Positions 35,996-49,555 are shown, counted from the first letter of the stretch. The stretch is DNA of 64,000 bases from Hibiscus mutabilis (GCA_019671005.1 CM033752.1:13578001-13642000), one strand, 5' to 3'. Numbers and translations: made by a program. The notes: generated by a model from the sequence alone, not told the origin.

Positions 35996-38900
35996 TGTAA
36001 CCCCCTCGACCCGGCCTAGACGCCCAACCGAACCAAGAAGGCTACATTAGGTTTGCCGTAGCAAACCGAAGAGATTCAACAAAACCCGATCCGTTTTCTT
36101 TTCTTTTTATCTTATCTAGATGCCAATTAATAACCCTACATGTTCATGCAGACATCAGGTGAACCCCAACTCAATCGGGCACCAATTTGACATCCAATTG
36201 AACATACTTACAATTTAGGGACCAAATTGTAATTTGACAAAGCTACAGGTCAAAAACCCACTTTTAAGTTACCAAATTTAAATTAGTCAGGCTTCATGCA
36301 TATGTATCAAATTTTAGCTCAATCTGATCATTTTATCACATACAATTGCATTGGCAAGATTCAGGGACTAAATTGTAAGCATAACAAAACCACTCAAAAA
36401 GACATTAACAGAAAATCAGTTGTCCGTACTGATATAGGTAAGCCCGTATCGATATGGTTTAAAATACCCCGTTTCGGTACACCATCATGTCGTATCGATA
36501 CACCTAACTGAATTACCTAACTTTTGAAATGTTATAGACCATACCGATACGGCTCCTCATGTGTTTCAATATGCGGGTTCGAGTTGAAAAAGTGAAATCC
36601 AAAGGCTAAAACTCGTACCAAAACACCCATACCTCTATCAGTACACCTGGCCAAATTTGCCTAGGCATATCAAAACGCACAAGGCCTGTACTGATCCCAC
36701 AAGCCTGAAATTGCCAAGCCGTACCAATATGGTCCCCCGCGTATCAGTACGCCTGGGCTTGTAATGTCACATTTGGCTGGTTTTTCATCCCAAAAGCATA
36801 CTCAAACCACTCTAACATGCTTAAAACACAATACCAACACACCAACACATATCTCAAGCCAACTAGCATCACTATTCTAACAACACAACAAGGCTTCATG
36901 CATCAAAAAGGAAATCTATAGGCATGCTACCTAATATGCATCCAACCAACATATCAAAAGATAAACCAGCACCAAAATCAATCCTTAAAGGCCATATACA
37001 ACCCAAGAGCAACTAAAGAAACATGCTCGAATAAGGAGTTCCACAAACATCTCCCAAAACACAACTAGTACCCCATTGCCCTTATTCATTATAGTCTAGT
37101 CTCTAACATACTTTGGATACAAGTCTTGCCAAGATCCCCTTGCTTCTTGCTACCTCCCAGGACTTTAATTCTCTGCATTGATGGACAAAGAGAGCATAAG
37201 CACACATGGCTTAGTGAGGAATGCTCAAAACAAAACACCATCAATGCATTTAAACCATTTTCTTTACATCATCCTTTAAAACATCATGCCTTTTTAAAAC
37301 ATGCACTTTTCATCCTTAAAACCAGCATATTAAACCATATGCTACATGTATCATTAATCACCAGCAAATCACATTGCTAACCCTCTACTTAAGCCTTTCA
37401 ATGCATTACTACCAAATGCAAAGCTCAAGGAGAAACATGTATAAATCACATTATACAACATAAAATATTTCAATGATACATTAACAATTATATTGGCTAA
37501 CAAGTGATCATTAAACAAGTCCAATAACAAAAGAGTTCATCGGATACACGGATTCAACAAGTGTTAACCCAACACTTTAAGCCATCTCAACCGGAATAGC
37601 GATACAATCACAATCGCGATACAATAACAATTGGGTACATTAACAACCCACGGGGACACCTACCCCAACCATCGGTTAGATGCTTAACCCACTAACGGGA
37701 GTTTTCGGTACTGTTTAACCCCTCTACCGTTAGGGTACTTGGATGGAGTATTTGGTACGCCGTATAAACCCCTCAACATCCAAGGTGACTTACTTACAGT
37801 GCACTCAATCCTATGGCCGGCCAACTATATCCGATAACAATTTTAAAACCACATCACTTGCCAATATAATTAACCATTTACCACTTACCTCGGTGTTTTA
37901 ACAAGCATTAAACCATGCCATTTCCAAAGCAACAACCATGATTTAAAACACAAGCATAAACCATACTTACAAGGATCACTTACCATGTGCATCCTTCAGC
38001 AAAACATGCTTAAAAATAGTATATCAAATACTTTAAAACATGCTTAAACAGTAGGTAACATGTAAATTAAAACAAGTGCATAAAACCATTTCAAACTAGC
38101 ACGACCAAGAGAGAAAACCACTTTATACTTACTTCTGAGTCTAGGTAAGCGTTTCAAGCTCTACCTTAACACCCAAAACTCTATTCTCAAAACATCAAAA
38201 TGCTTTAAACCATGATTTCACTCACCGATACGTGAAACCTCAATTCACCGACACGAAATCAAGTATTCAAAATCTCCAACGCATCTCCAATCACCTTCGG
38301 GTCAACCTCCCCAGTTTTTACCACAAAACAACAGAGGATTAATGCATCATAATGCATTCTAAACACAGAAACTACAATCCTTCTCGGATTTCCACAAAAC
38401 CTTCAAAATTAACCCTCCACGACAACCGAAAACATGACCAACACACTTCAATTCACAACCCAGCCAACATCTATCAATCTAACATCACTTTCAACATCAA
38501 AACAAATCTAAAAACATATCCAAATCAACCTACCACCTCAAGCAACCTTACAACCATAGAAACACCACAAAACCTCAAAACTAACAACCTAAACAAATAG
38601 AGATTCTTAAGTTTCGGGATTCCATTGATAAAAATCACTTATCAACATTATTAAACATCCAAAATATAAATCAAAGCATCCTTAATTACTGAAAATTAGA
38701 TCCAATCCTTGAATTAACTCATTTTCCCCAAATAACCCAATTAAACATTGAAAAATCATCAAAATCAGATTATAAACAGAAAAATAAGGATCAAATGCTT
38801 GGGAATTTCAATAAAGAACCATACAATAGAGGAGATCTCGGATACCCCTATTGTAAAGTTTTCCCTTCAATTGATTTGTGAAAAGCTAAGAAAACATGAG

Positions 38901-39463
38901 ATTTCAATGAGATTTTGCAAAACAAAGTTAAAGAATCAAGTTAGAATCAATAATATGAGTGAAAAGAATCTATCACCTCTGGATTTTGATGAAATTCTGA
39001 TTGTTTGGCAGAAAAGAAGTTGAGAGAAAATGTTTAGGAAAATGTTACGTACATTTTATTTAAAAGCTAATAACTGACTTAGATATTTTAATCCCTCTTA
39101 AACCACCTTTAAAACACATGTTTAAAATGATTTAATTGAAGGGAGAAGCCTTCAGCAAAAACTTGGTAATTTAGCTCCTTAAGGATTCTAAGAATTTGAC
39201 CCTTTTCATTTTAGTCACTTTAAAACAATTTTCAAAAATCGCATTTTGGTCACTAACCAAAATGTCACATTTCCAAATTCTATTTTCCAAAATTTATTCC
39301 ACCAAAAATTAATATATATTAAAAGATGATTTTTAACTAATTTTTTACATTTTTATCTTACCGAAAAATATACAGTCCCGAAACTGACTCGAATTCCTTC
39401 TTCGATCCATCGGACCGTCTAATTAACCACCAAACCTCTAAGCCCTAAAACCGGCACATTACA
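35996..39463 (-). repeat. Tekay copy B 3' LTR
   Basis: 3468 bp, closely matching 44402-47854; differences at the start are mostly transitions. The palindrome block is at about 36420-36760. Confidence 0.92.
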
Positions 39464-39477
39464 ACTCTCCCCCACTT
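39464..39477 (-). other. Tekay copy B polypurine tract
   Basis: The minus strand reads AGTGGGGGAGAGT directly before the 3' LTR start TGTAATG. Confidence 0.85.
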
Positions 39478-39950
39478 AAGAAATTTTGTCCCTAAAATTT
39501 ACCTGGAGGAAATAGGTGCGGAAACTGTTTCAACATGTCCAACTTGCGTTCCCACGTGGCCTCCTCAACACCGTGGTGCTTCTACAACACCTTAACAAGC
39601 TCTACTATCCTGCCACGTAGCACCTTACAGCTGGTATCAAGAACCTCTACCGGTTCCTCATCGTATGATAGAGTCGGTCTTAATTCAATCTCCTCCACCG
39701 GCATGACATGCGATGGATTCGACCTATACCTCCGCAACACCGAAACGTGAAATACATCATGAATCTTTCCCAACTCCGAAGGTAACCTCAACCGATACGC
39801 AACAAGACCCACACGCTCAATAACCTCGTAAGGTCCAATGAACCTCGGGCTAAGCTTCCCTTTCCGCCCAAACTGCAACACCTTTTTCCAGGGCGACACT
39901 TTCAAAAACACTTTATCACCCACATCATACTTTATATCCCTACGCTTCAA
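39478..39950 (-). pseudogene. Tekay copy B integrase tail and chromodomain
   Basis: Open from 39950 down to a TAG at 39582-39584, with GPYEVIERVGLVAYRL then LRGRIVELVKVL. The stop replaces a tryptophan codon present in copy A (VLWRH), and the chromodomain continues in frame after it with GVEEATWER. A single transition is enough to explain the break. Upstream, another stop (TAA near 39957) sits where a tyrosine codon is expected. Confidence 0.85.
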
Positions 39951-39956
39951 ATCCGC

Positions 39957-40877
39957 TTAGGATTTCTGGCAATCTGCAGCTGCTTTTAAGCGCTCACATA
40001 TCAACTTTACCTTTTTGTTTTTTCCTTTCAAAACATTGGGCATCGACATAAACTTTTCCCCCGCTTCTGCCCAACACACGGGCGTATGACACTTCCTGCC
40101 ATGCAACGCCTCATAAGGTGCCATCTGTATGCTAGCATGATAACTATTACTGTAAGCAAACTCCACCAACGGCAACTACTTCTCCTACGTACCTTGGTAC
40201 TCAACAACACAACATCTCAGCATATCCTCGAGAACCTGAATCACGCGCTCCAACTGGCCATTCGTCTGTGGATGATACGAGGTGCTGAAACTCAACCGGG
40301 TTCCCAAAGCACGATGCAAACTCACACAAAACCTTGCGGTAAACCTCGTATCCCTATCCGAAACTATAAATTTGGGCACCCCCTGTAGACGCACAATCCC
40401 AGAGATGTACAGCTCAGCCAACATGTCCAAGGTATATGTAGTATGCACTGGCACAAAATGCGCACACTTCATAAACCGATCCACAATCACCCAAATAGAA
40501 TCCTTTTTGGTCGGCGTCAAAGGCAGCCCAGACACGAAATCAATGGTGATTCTTTCCCACTTCCATTTCGGTATCCTCAACGGTTGCAACAACCCATAAG
40601 GAAACTGATACTCAGCCTTTACCCGCTGACAAACCATACACCGAGCAATGAAATCAGCCACATCCATTTTCAGTCCAACCCAAAAGTACTCATCATTCAA
40701 CCCTCGATACATTTTAGTACAACCGGGATGCATAGCAAAAGGAATAGCGGGTGCCTCATTCAAAATAGTATGCCTCAACTCTTCATCCTCAGGCACCACT
40801 ATTCGACCTTTGAAACACAACACCCCATCATCGTTGAAATGAAAATCCGTAGGATTTCCATCTTTGATATCTTCCAC
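39957..40877 (-). pseudogene. Tekay copy B integrase
   Basis: A 230-codon stretch (40877-40185) carries the zinc domain and most of the core, and a second stretch (40175-39957) the rest. The second histidine and both cysteines are present (AMHPG; CMVCQ), but the first histidine of HHCC is a proline (EAPAIPF, where copy A has EAHVSSF). The catalytic acids are in TIDFVSGLPLTP, SDRDTRFT and QLERVIQVLED. One stop interrupts the frame after VEYQGT (about 40185). Loss of the first zinc ligand suggests it was inactive before the stop arose, but the order is not provable. Confidence 0.85.
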
Positions 40878-41026
40878 ATGAGGTACCAGACTCCCATCAT
40901 ACGGTTGCTTCTCCTTAATATTCTACGACAAGGACGGCTTCACCTGCAACTCGGCCAACAAACCCCTATCACTCGTCACACTCAACCGAGCAAACATGGC
41001 TCTCAACTCCACAGTCGCTTTCCTAC

Positions 41027-42652
41027 TCAAAGCATCTGCACAACATTGGCTTTCCCCAGATGATACTCAATGGTCAGATCATAATCCTTAAGCAACTCCA
41101 ACCATCTACGTTGCCTAAGATTCAGCTCCTTTTGTGACATTAGATATTTCAAACTTTTATGATCCGTATAAACCATACATTTCTCACCATAAAGATAATG
41201 CCTCCAAATCTTCAAGGCAAACACAACCGCTGCAAGTTCAAGATCGTGAGTAGGGTAGTTACGTTCATGCACCTTTAACTTCCTAGATGCATACGCCACT
41301 AACTTGCCCTCCTGCATTAAAACACAACCAAGCCCAACATACGACGCATCACTATAAACAACAAACTCCTTCCCCGATTCTGGTTGAACCAAGACTGGAG
41401 CTCATGTCAAGGCTTCCTTCAACCTTTCAAAAGCTCACTGCCTATCCTCCATCCACTCAAACCGAACATTCTTCTGTAGCAACTTTGTTAACGGAGCTGC
41501 CAAACTAGAGAACCCCTTCACAAACCTTCGGTAATAACCTGCTAGACTAAGAAAACTCTTAACCTCAGTCATAGATTTGGGCTACTTCCAACTCATTACA
41601 GCCTCAACCTTATACAGATCGACACGAATTACCTCAGCCGACACAACATGCCCAAGAAACACAACTTCCCTAAGCCAGAACTCACATTTGCTTAACTTAG
41701 CATAGAGCTGATTAGCCAACAGCGTCTGAAGCACAATTCTCAAATGTCTATCATGATCCTCCTCGGTACAGGAGTATACAAGGATATCTTCGATAAACAC
41801 AACCACAAACTAGTCGAAAAACTCATGAAACACTCGGTTCATCATATCCATGAAAGTAGTTGGTGCATTGATCAGACCAAACGACATCACAAGAAACTCG
41901 TAATGCTCGTACCTCGTACGGAAGGCTATTTTGGGCACATCCACCTCTTTCACCTTTAACTGGTAGTACCTCGACCTCAAATCTATATTGGAAAACACCG
42001 AGGCTCCTCTGAACTGATCAAACAGATCATCTATCTGTGGTAAGGGATACTTGTTCTTTATTGTCAACTTATTCAGCTACCGATAATCTATAGACATCCG
42101 TAACGTACCGTCTTTCTTCTTAACAAATAGCGCCAACGCTCCCCACGATGAAATACTGGGTTTAATGAACCCACGATCAAGCAACTCCTACAACTGCTTT
42201 TTCAACTCCTTCAAATCCATGAGGTACGGAGCAATAGATACTGGTACCGTACCTGTAAAGACCTCGATGCCAAACTCTACCTCACGGTCAGGTGGCAACC
42301 CTGGTAATTCCTCTAGAAAAACACATGAAAACTCACATACAGTGCGAAGATCCTGCACCCTCAACTCCTTTGATCCAGGATTCATAACATAGGCCAAATA
42401 AGCCTTACATCCCGAACCCAACATTCGACTTGCTTCCAAAGCCGAAACAATATTAGACAAAAACTTGGCATTCTCACCAACAACCACCACCTCATAATCA
42501 TCCGACAACCTCAAAGATATTTGTTTGGTCTCAAAATCCACCACAGCCCGATGTTCGGTTAACCAATCCATACCCAAAATCACATCAAAACCATGGAATG
42601 GTAACTCTATCAAGTCCACAACAAATACATGTCCCTGAAACATCAGCGACAC
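41027..42652 (-). pseudogene. Tekay copy B reverse transcriptase and RNase H
   Basis: Open pieces are 42652-42188, 42067-41810, 41806-41582 and 41392-41027. Motifs: PLPQIDDLFDQFRGASVFSN, FLVMSFGLINAPTTF, then FIEDILVYS at the catalytic site. The family has two adjacent aspartates there and copy A keeps FIDD, so the first is a glutamate in copy B. RNase H is well kept: VVYSDASYVGLGCVLM, DLELAAVV and YTDHKSL. Stops occur after FHEFFD (41808), after AVMSWK (41580) and in the ELKKQL to QELLD region (42186). The RNase H open frame ends in ANVVQML, where copy A reads VADALSKKA. Confidence 0.88.
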
Positions 42653-42876
42653 CTACGATACAACCTCCTAACCACGACTGTCTCCCCAAGAGAACTAGTC
42701 ACTCTAACACCCACATTAAGAATTTCAATAGATATATCAAGCAGCTCGGTATGCTCACTCAAAATGTATGAATGAGTAGAACCAGAATCAACCAATGAAT
42801 ACAACGACAAAGACTGTATGGTAAAAGTACCTACAATCACATTGGTGTCATTGCGACCCTCGCGGTACGCATACAC
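42643..42876 (-). pseudogene. Tekay copy B protease
   Basis: An open frame with VGTFTIQSLSLYSLVDSGST keeps the retropepsin active-site triplet DSG. It is followed by ILNVGVRVTSSLGETVVV and overlaps the next open piece in another frame, so a frameshift separates it from reverse transcriptase. Confidence 0.8.
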
Positions 42877-44000
42877 CCTAGCCGGTCCACATCCCTCAGG
42901 CTAGATAGCAACGGTATAAGCCACAGTCCTCTGCCCACCATCTCGACGCTAAAATGGTTTGCGGCCACGACCACGACCCCGCTGTAGAGCAACAACAAGT
43001 GCAGCACCCTGCCCACCTCGAGCCAACAACAGACAATCACGCCTCTAATGGTCGCTTGACCCACAACTCCAACAAGCATTAGCCACAACAGGCGCAGGTG
43101 CCTGACCCTCCCTGGCCAAATACGGGCAATCTCGCCTCAAATGATCTCGGGATCCACAAACTCAATAAGTGCTAAACGGGGCTCTAACTTGGGCACCCTG
43201 CCCCTGGACTCCACGTCCTACAACACCTCCGCCATGCCTCGGCTCTGGGCAAAACCTCTTGTCACGGTGTCTTTTGGCCTGACCACCGCTATATCCTGAA
43301 TTAATAGCTCTCTTACCCGAGCTAGAACCTCGCAATCCAGATGCCAAACCCAAATTCTGTTCCACATCCTTGGCTCGCGAAACCAACACATCAAAGTCAG
43401 TGTAATCAGCAGCAAACATGTATGTCTTAACATCCTACACAGGCCCATAGCAGAATCGATCACATCGGGTACGGTCGTCAGGAACCAACTCAGGTGCATA
43501 CTGACTCAACCTCACGAATTACACCTTATACTCCGTAACAGACATACTGCCCTACACAAGAGCCATGAACTCGCGCTCTCTATCATCTTGATATCGGACT
43601 CTCAAAAACTTCTTCTGAAATGCCTGTAGAAGAACTCCCAGGTCACATTATCCGTCGCCATACCAGATATCGTTGTAGTCCACCATGTATAAGCATCACC
43701 ATATACCAGGGAAACAACACAACCCAGCTTACGAGCATCGGTGCACCCCATCTGGCCCAATATCCTCTTAGTACTGGCCAAACAACCCTTAGAAGCCTCA
43801 GGTGACAAACCTCGGAACTCAACACCTCCCAAACTACAAAGACGCTCAAGCGGTAAACCTTGCCCCTCAATCGGTGGTGCTGGCACACGAACACCCACAA
43901 CTGCTGCCTGAAAAGCACCGGTAATGGCCTGAATCAACGGTGCCATATCACCTATCTCTGGCCCAGTCGGCGCATGTGGTACTTGTTCAACTCTCTCTGA
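42877..44000 (-). pseudogene. Tekay copy B gag
   Basis: The longest open piece (43946-43602) starts MAPLIQAITGAFQAAVVG and carries STKRILGQMGCTDARKLGCV and YTWWTTTISG, matching copy A gag. A second piece (43419-43162) has FDVLVSRAKDVEQNLGLASG. The zinc-knuckle region near 43080-43020 reads CWSCGSSDH in a broken frame. At least three stops and a frameshift lie between the pieces. Copy A has a GHVFGI-like upstream extension; here the frame enters from VEQVPHAPTGPEIGD. Confidence 0.82.
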
Positions 44001-44382
44001 TAGATTAGGTGGGGTGGTGGCAACTCTCCAAGAGGTACAACTTCTCCTTCAGCATCTTGCCCAGTGGCAGCAACAATTGTACCCGATTGTAACTCCCTCC
44101 TCGGTCCTATTGTGCTAAAATATATCTAAGGCGTGATAATCATTTCAAAACAAAAACAGTCAGGCCAGCCTCAAGCAAAGACCCAAGACTTCCATTTCAA
44201 AAATTAGAACTTTCCAGACTATAATAATAAGGCAATGGGTACCCCCAAAACTTCCCCAACATAGCATACAACAGCCAACATTCATATATCAATCACTGTG
44301 CATATCAATCAGCGTACATACAACAATCACCATGCATATCAAACATGGCATCAACACAACAACCTCCTAAACGAACCAAACC

Positions 44383-44396
44383 TGGCTCTAATACCA
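44383..44396 (-). other. Tekay copy B primer binding site
   Basis: The minus strand reads TGGTATTAGAGCCA, one mismatch from the initiator methionine tRNA site TGGTATCAGAGCCA, five bases after the 5' LTR. Confidence 0.85.
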
Positions 44397-44401
44397 CCAA
44401 A

Positions 44402-47400
44402 TGTAACCCCCTCAACCTGGCCTAGATGCCCAACTGAACCAAGATGGTTACATTAGGTTTGCCGTAGCAAACCGAAGAGATTCAACAAAACCTGATCTAT
44501 TTTTTTTCTTTTTATCTTATATAGATGCCAATTAATAACACTACATGTTCATGCAGACATCAGGTGAACCCCAACTCAATCGGGCACCAATTTGACATCC
44601 AATTGATCATACTTACAATTTAGGGACCAAATTGTAATTTGACAAAGCTAAAGGTCCAAATCCCACTTTTAAGTTACCAACCTTAAATTAGTCTGTTTTT
44701 ATGCATATGTCTCAAATTTCAGCTCAATCCGATCATTTTATCACATACAATTGCATTGGCAAGATTCAGGGACTAAATTGTAAGGATAACAAAACCACTC
44801 AAAAAGGCATTAACAGAAAATTAGCTATCCGTACTGATACAGGTAAGCCCATATCGATACGGTTTAAAATACCCCATTTCGGTACACCACCATGTCGTAT
44901 CGATACGCCTAACTGAATTACCTAACTTTTGAAATATTATAGACCGTACCGATACGGCTCCTCAGGTGTTTCAATATGTGGGTTCGAGTCGAATAAGTGA
45001 ATTCCAAAGGCTAAAACTCGTACCAAAACACCCATACCCGTATCGGTACACCTGGCCAAATTTTCCTAGGCATATCGAAACACACAAGGCTTGTACCGAT
45101 CCCACAAGCCTGAAATTGCCAAACCATACCGATAGGGTCCCTCGCGTATCGGTACGCCTGGGCCTGTAATGTCATATTTGGTTGGTTTTTCATCACAAAA
45201 GCATACTCAAACCACTCTAACATACTTAAAACACAATACCAACACACCAAACATATCTCATGCCAACTAGCATCACTATTCTAACAACACAACAAGGCTT
45301 CATGCATCAAAAAGGAAATCTATAGGCATGCTTCCTAATATGCATCCAACCAACATATCAAAAGATAAACCAGCACCAAAATCAATCCTTAAAGGCCATA
45401 TACAACACAAGAGCAACTAAAGAAACATGCTAGAATAGGGAGTTCCACAAAACATCTCCCAAAACACAACTAGTACCCTCATTGCCCTTATTCATTATAG
45501 TCTAGTCTCTAACATACTTTGGATAAAAGTCTTGCCAAGATCCCCTTGCTTCTTGCAGCCTCCCGGGACTTTAATTCTATGCATTGATGGACAAAGAGAG
45601 CGTAAGAACACATGGCTTAGTGAGGAATGCTCAGAAAAAAACACCATCAATGCATTTATACCATTTTCTTTACATCATCATTTAAAACATGCACTTTTCA
45701 TCCTTAAAGCCAGCATATTAAACCATATGCTACATGTATCATTAATCAATAGCAAATCACATTGCTAACCCTCTACTTAAGCATTTCCATGCATTACTAC
45801 CAAATGCAAAGCTCAAGGAGAAACATGTATAAATCACATTATACAACATAAAACATTTTAATGATACATTAACAATTATATTGGCTTACAAGTGATCATT
45901 AAACAAGTACAATAACAAAAGAGTTCATCGGATACACGGATTCAACAAGTGTTAACTCAACACTTCAAGCCATCTCAACTGGAATAGCGATACAATCACA
46001 ATCGCGGTACAAAAACAACCGGGTACATTAACAACCCACGGGGATACCCACCCCAATCATCGGTTAGACGCTTAACCCACTAACGAGAGTTTTCAGTACT
46101 GTTTAACCCCTCTACCGTTAGGGTACCTGGATGGAGTATTCAGTAAGCCGTATAAACCCCTCAACATCCAAGGTGACTTATTTACAGTGCACTCAATCCT
46201 ATGGCCAGCCAACTATGTCCAATAACAATTTTAAAACCACATCACTTGCCAATATAATTAACCATTAACCATTTACCTTATTGTTTTAACAAACATTAAA
46301 CCATGCCATTTCCAAAGCAACAACCATGCTTTAAAACACAAGTGTAAACCATACTTACAAGAATCACTTACCATGTGCATCCTTTAGAAAAACATGCTTA
46401 AAAATAGTATATCAAATACTTTAAAACATGCTTAAACAGTAGGTAACATGTAAATTAAAACAAGTGCATAAAACCATTTCAAACTAGCACGACCGAGAGA
46501 GAAAACCACTTTATACTTACGTCCGAGTCTAGGTAAGCGTTTCAAGCTCTACCTTAACTCCCAAAACTTTGTTCCCAAAACATCAAAACGCTTGAAACCA
46601 TGTTTTCACTCACCGATACATGAAACCTCAATTCACCGACGCAAAATCAAGTATTCAAAATCTCTAACGCTTCTCCAATCACCTTCGGGTCAACCTCCCA
46701 TGTTTTTACCACAAAACAACATAAGATTAATGCATCATAATGCATTCTAAACATAGCAACTACAATCCTTCTCGGATTTCCACAAAACCTTCACAATTAA
46801 CCCTCCACAACAACCGAAAACATGACCAACACACTTCGATTCACAACGCAGCCAACATCTATCAATCTAACATCACTTTCAACATCAAAACACATATAAA
46901 AATAGATCAAAATCAACCTACCATCTCCAGCAACCTTACAACCATAGAAACACCACAAAACCTTAAAACTAACAACCTAAACAAATCGAGATTCTTAAGT
47001 TTCGGGATTCCATTGATAAAAATCACTTATCAACATTATTAAACATCCAAAATATAAATCAAAGCATTCTTAATTATTGGAAATTAGATCCAATCCGTGA
47101 ATTAACTTATTTTCCCCAAATAACCCAATTAAACATTGGAAAATCATCAAAATCAGATTAGAAACACAAAAACAAGGATCAAATGCTTGGGAATTTCAAT
47201 AAAGAACCATACAATATAGGAGATCTCGGACCTTACCCCTATTGTGAAGTTTCCCCTCAATTGATTTGTGAAAAGCTAAGAAAACTTAAGATTTCAATGA
47301 GATTTTGCAAAACAAAGTTAAAGAATCAAGTTAGAATCAATAATCTGAGTGAAAAGAATCTCTCACCTCTGGATTTTGATTAAATTTTGATTGTTTGGCA

Positions 47401-47854
47401 GAAAACAAGTTGAGAGAAAATGTTTAGGAAAAAGTTACGTAGATTTTCTTTAAAAGCTAATAACTAACTTAGATATTTTAATCCCTCTTAAACCACCTTT
47501 AAAACACATGTTTAAAATGATTTAATTGAAGGGAGAAACCTCCAACAAAAAACTTGGTAATTTAGCTCCTTAAGGATTCTAAGAATTTGACCCTTTTCAT
47601 TTTAGTCACTTTAAAACAGTTTTCAAAAATCGCATTTTGGTCACTAACCAAAATGTCACATTTCCAAATTATATTTTCAAAAATTTATTCCACCAAAAAA
47701 TCAATATATATTAAAAGATGATTTTTAACTATTTTCCACATTTTTATCTTATCGAAAAATATACGGTCCCGAAACTGACTCGAATCCCTACTCTGGTCCA
47801 CCGGACCGTCTAATAAACCACCAAACTGCTAAGCCCTAAAACTGGGGCGTTACA
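44402..47854 (-). repeat. Tekay copy B 5' LTR
   Basis: 3453-bp partner of 35996-39463. The palindrome block is at about 44820-45170 and the minisatellite at about 46080-46170. Confidence 0.92.
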
Positions 47855-48603
47855 TGGCAGACTTTTATGATTCCCTATATGATGGTTGGGTTCTAAAAGG
47901 GTACCTGAATTGACCTCATTGTCGCCTACTGAGGCTATCAAGACCTTCGATCCTACACATTATAGGCTTCTTTGAATCGAGTTTAATTCAAGGTGACCCA
48001 TTTTCTTATGTCCATACAGAGAAACGATATTCTCACAAAAGCATAGGACATATAAACCCCGAAGGTACTTGCTAGGCCCATACGGAGAAACAATATTCTC
48101 ATGAAAGCAATAGCGTTTCCCCCACTTAAACGAACGATTCGAAGCTCGAGTATAGAACTTATGTTATACCAAATTTTAAAATGCATAAAATGAACTCGCA
48201 TTCATAAATAGATATTAAATGAAATGAAACTCCGACTCTCATAAACGACTTGTGTCCTGACTCTTTTTTTGTAAAAATAAAAAATTTGGTCCCCAACGAA
48301 GTCGTCCAACTGAAATAACAAAAAATGGATTCATTTTAAAAATCCAATTTTGAATTTGGAAATAAGAGTCACTATTGGTCACTTGGGTTAGGTAGACTGA
48401 ACACCAAAAGATAACTAGAGCCAAAAGGGAATTACTTGTGGGGAAGAATTAGCACCCCACAACGCCCTAGATTCGATACCTAGTCAATTACGAATTGTGT
48501 TATCATTAGAATTTGCGTGTTTGAGTTAAATTTAATTTAAAATCCATTTATGAATGTGGGTTCATTTTAAGCTCCCCATTATTTCGAGGAATAAACAAAG
48601 ATA
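47855..48603. other. Unclassified repeat debris with a ~67-bp tandem duplication
   Basis: No coding signal. CCATACAGAGAAACGATATT (48012) and CCATACGGAGAAACAATATT (48079) mark a two-copy tandem repeat. The stretch from 48420 to 48480 (GGGAATTACTTGTGGGGAAG and following) looks like retroelement-derived sequence, but I cannot assign it to a family. Confidence 0.4.
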
Positions 48604-49555
48604 TGTTGAGATAATATTTCGATATGACAAATAAAAATTATTTTTAAGTGTTTTTGACTTGTACAAATGTTTTAAAATTCCTTAAGAGTCAAAAACCAAC
48701 TATCCGTACCGGTATCCTACCCTTGGTACCAATACGCAGACAATCGTACCGGTACTTCCCTTTAGTGTACCAATACGAGCATGCTTTCCAAAATTGCAGA
48801 AAGGAATTCTGGTACCGATATAGTCCTCTTCATACCGGTACCCCAGGCACCGTACTAATATAGTAGTATCGTGTACCGGTAAGTCTTGTTTTAATGCACA
48901 ACGACTCTTTCTCTTTTGAGTAGTACCGATACCCAAAATCGAGTACTGATACCCATTGCTGCAGAAGTGCAATAAATGCTGGAAAATTAATCCCCAACGG
49001 CCATAAACGGCTAGTAGCTCATTCCTAATTCCACACTTTAAAAGAAAACTTGGGACGCTAGAAGATGGTTAGAGAACATATCCAAGCTTCATGATCAAGA
49101 GAAATATTCTTTAAGTTTTTATTTCTTTATTTCTCTTGTATGTATTGTATAGAGAGTGCTTTAATTGAAAATTATTTGTACTCTTGTGAGTTCAATTCTT
49201 GTAAACACCCATCTTGTGAGGTTTTTTTTGTTTACACAACTTACCTTGTAAAAGGGAGAGGTTTTAGTTTAGCCTAAGGAAAAAATAGAGTGGTTCTATC
49301 TTAGCCATTGAAAAGATAGGGTTGTAAAAGTTACTTTTTTTCCTCAAAAGCAAGAATTCATAGTAGTGAATTGAGAAATCCTTAGTGGTGTGCTAAGGTA
49401 GTGAATGTAGATTTGGTTTAGAAGTCGAAGCACTCTAAAAATCGATTGTGCAAATTGTCCATTATTTTCTGTTTTTGTCAATTCATTCGAGAAGCAATTT
49501 TAACCCCCTTGGTGGCATTCGGTTGATCGATTCGAATCCAACAAGCTTACTACCA
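48604..49555 (+). mobile_element. Solo copia LTR related to the 6811-10480 element
   Basis: Starts TGTTGAGATAATATTTCGAT, resembling the copia sense start TGTTAGGATATT. It runs colinear with the copia LTR through TTTCTCTTGTATGTATTG, TGTGAGGTTT, GGTTCTATCTTAGCCA and AATCCTTAGTGGTGTGCTAA, ending near ACAAGCTTACTACCA. It is another subfamily, clearly diverged. No clean target duplication is visible, so the right end is uncertain by a few bases. A palindrome block with about nine sites lies at 48700-48960. Confidence 0.75.

Larger units (their letters stand above)
35996..47854 (-). mobile_element. Tekay-type Ty3/gypsy chromovirus, copy B (11.86 kb, inverted)
   Basis: LTRs 35996-39463 and 44402-47854 flank a 4.9 kb interior whose genes read on the minus strand. 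Flanks are GGGCA (35991-35995) and TGGCA (47855-47859), matching 4 of 5. It is the same family as copy A: LTR ends, the minisatellite and all protein motifs align. Its reading frames are better preserved than those of copy A, but still have several single-base stops and key residue losses. It lies in inverted orientation to copy A, 4.4 kb away. Confidence 0.92.

Noticed and set aside
38352..39023. Plus-strand frames rich in Asn, Lys and Thr (also at 46740-47383)
   Set aside because: Both are in the two LTRs of Tekay copy B, antisense to its genes; their likeness comes from LTR duplication.
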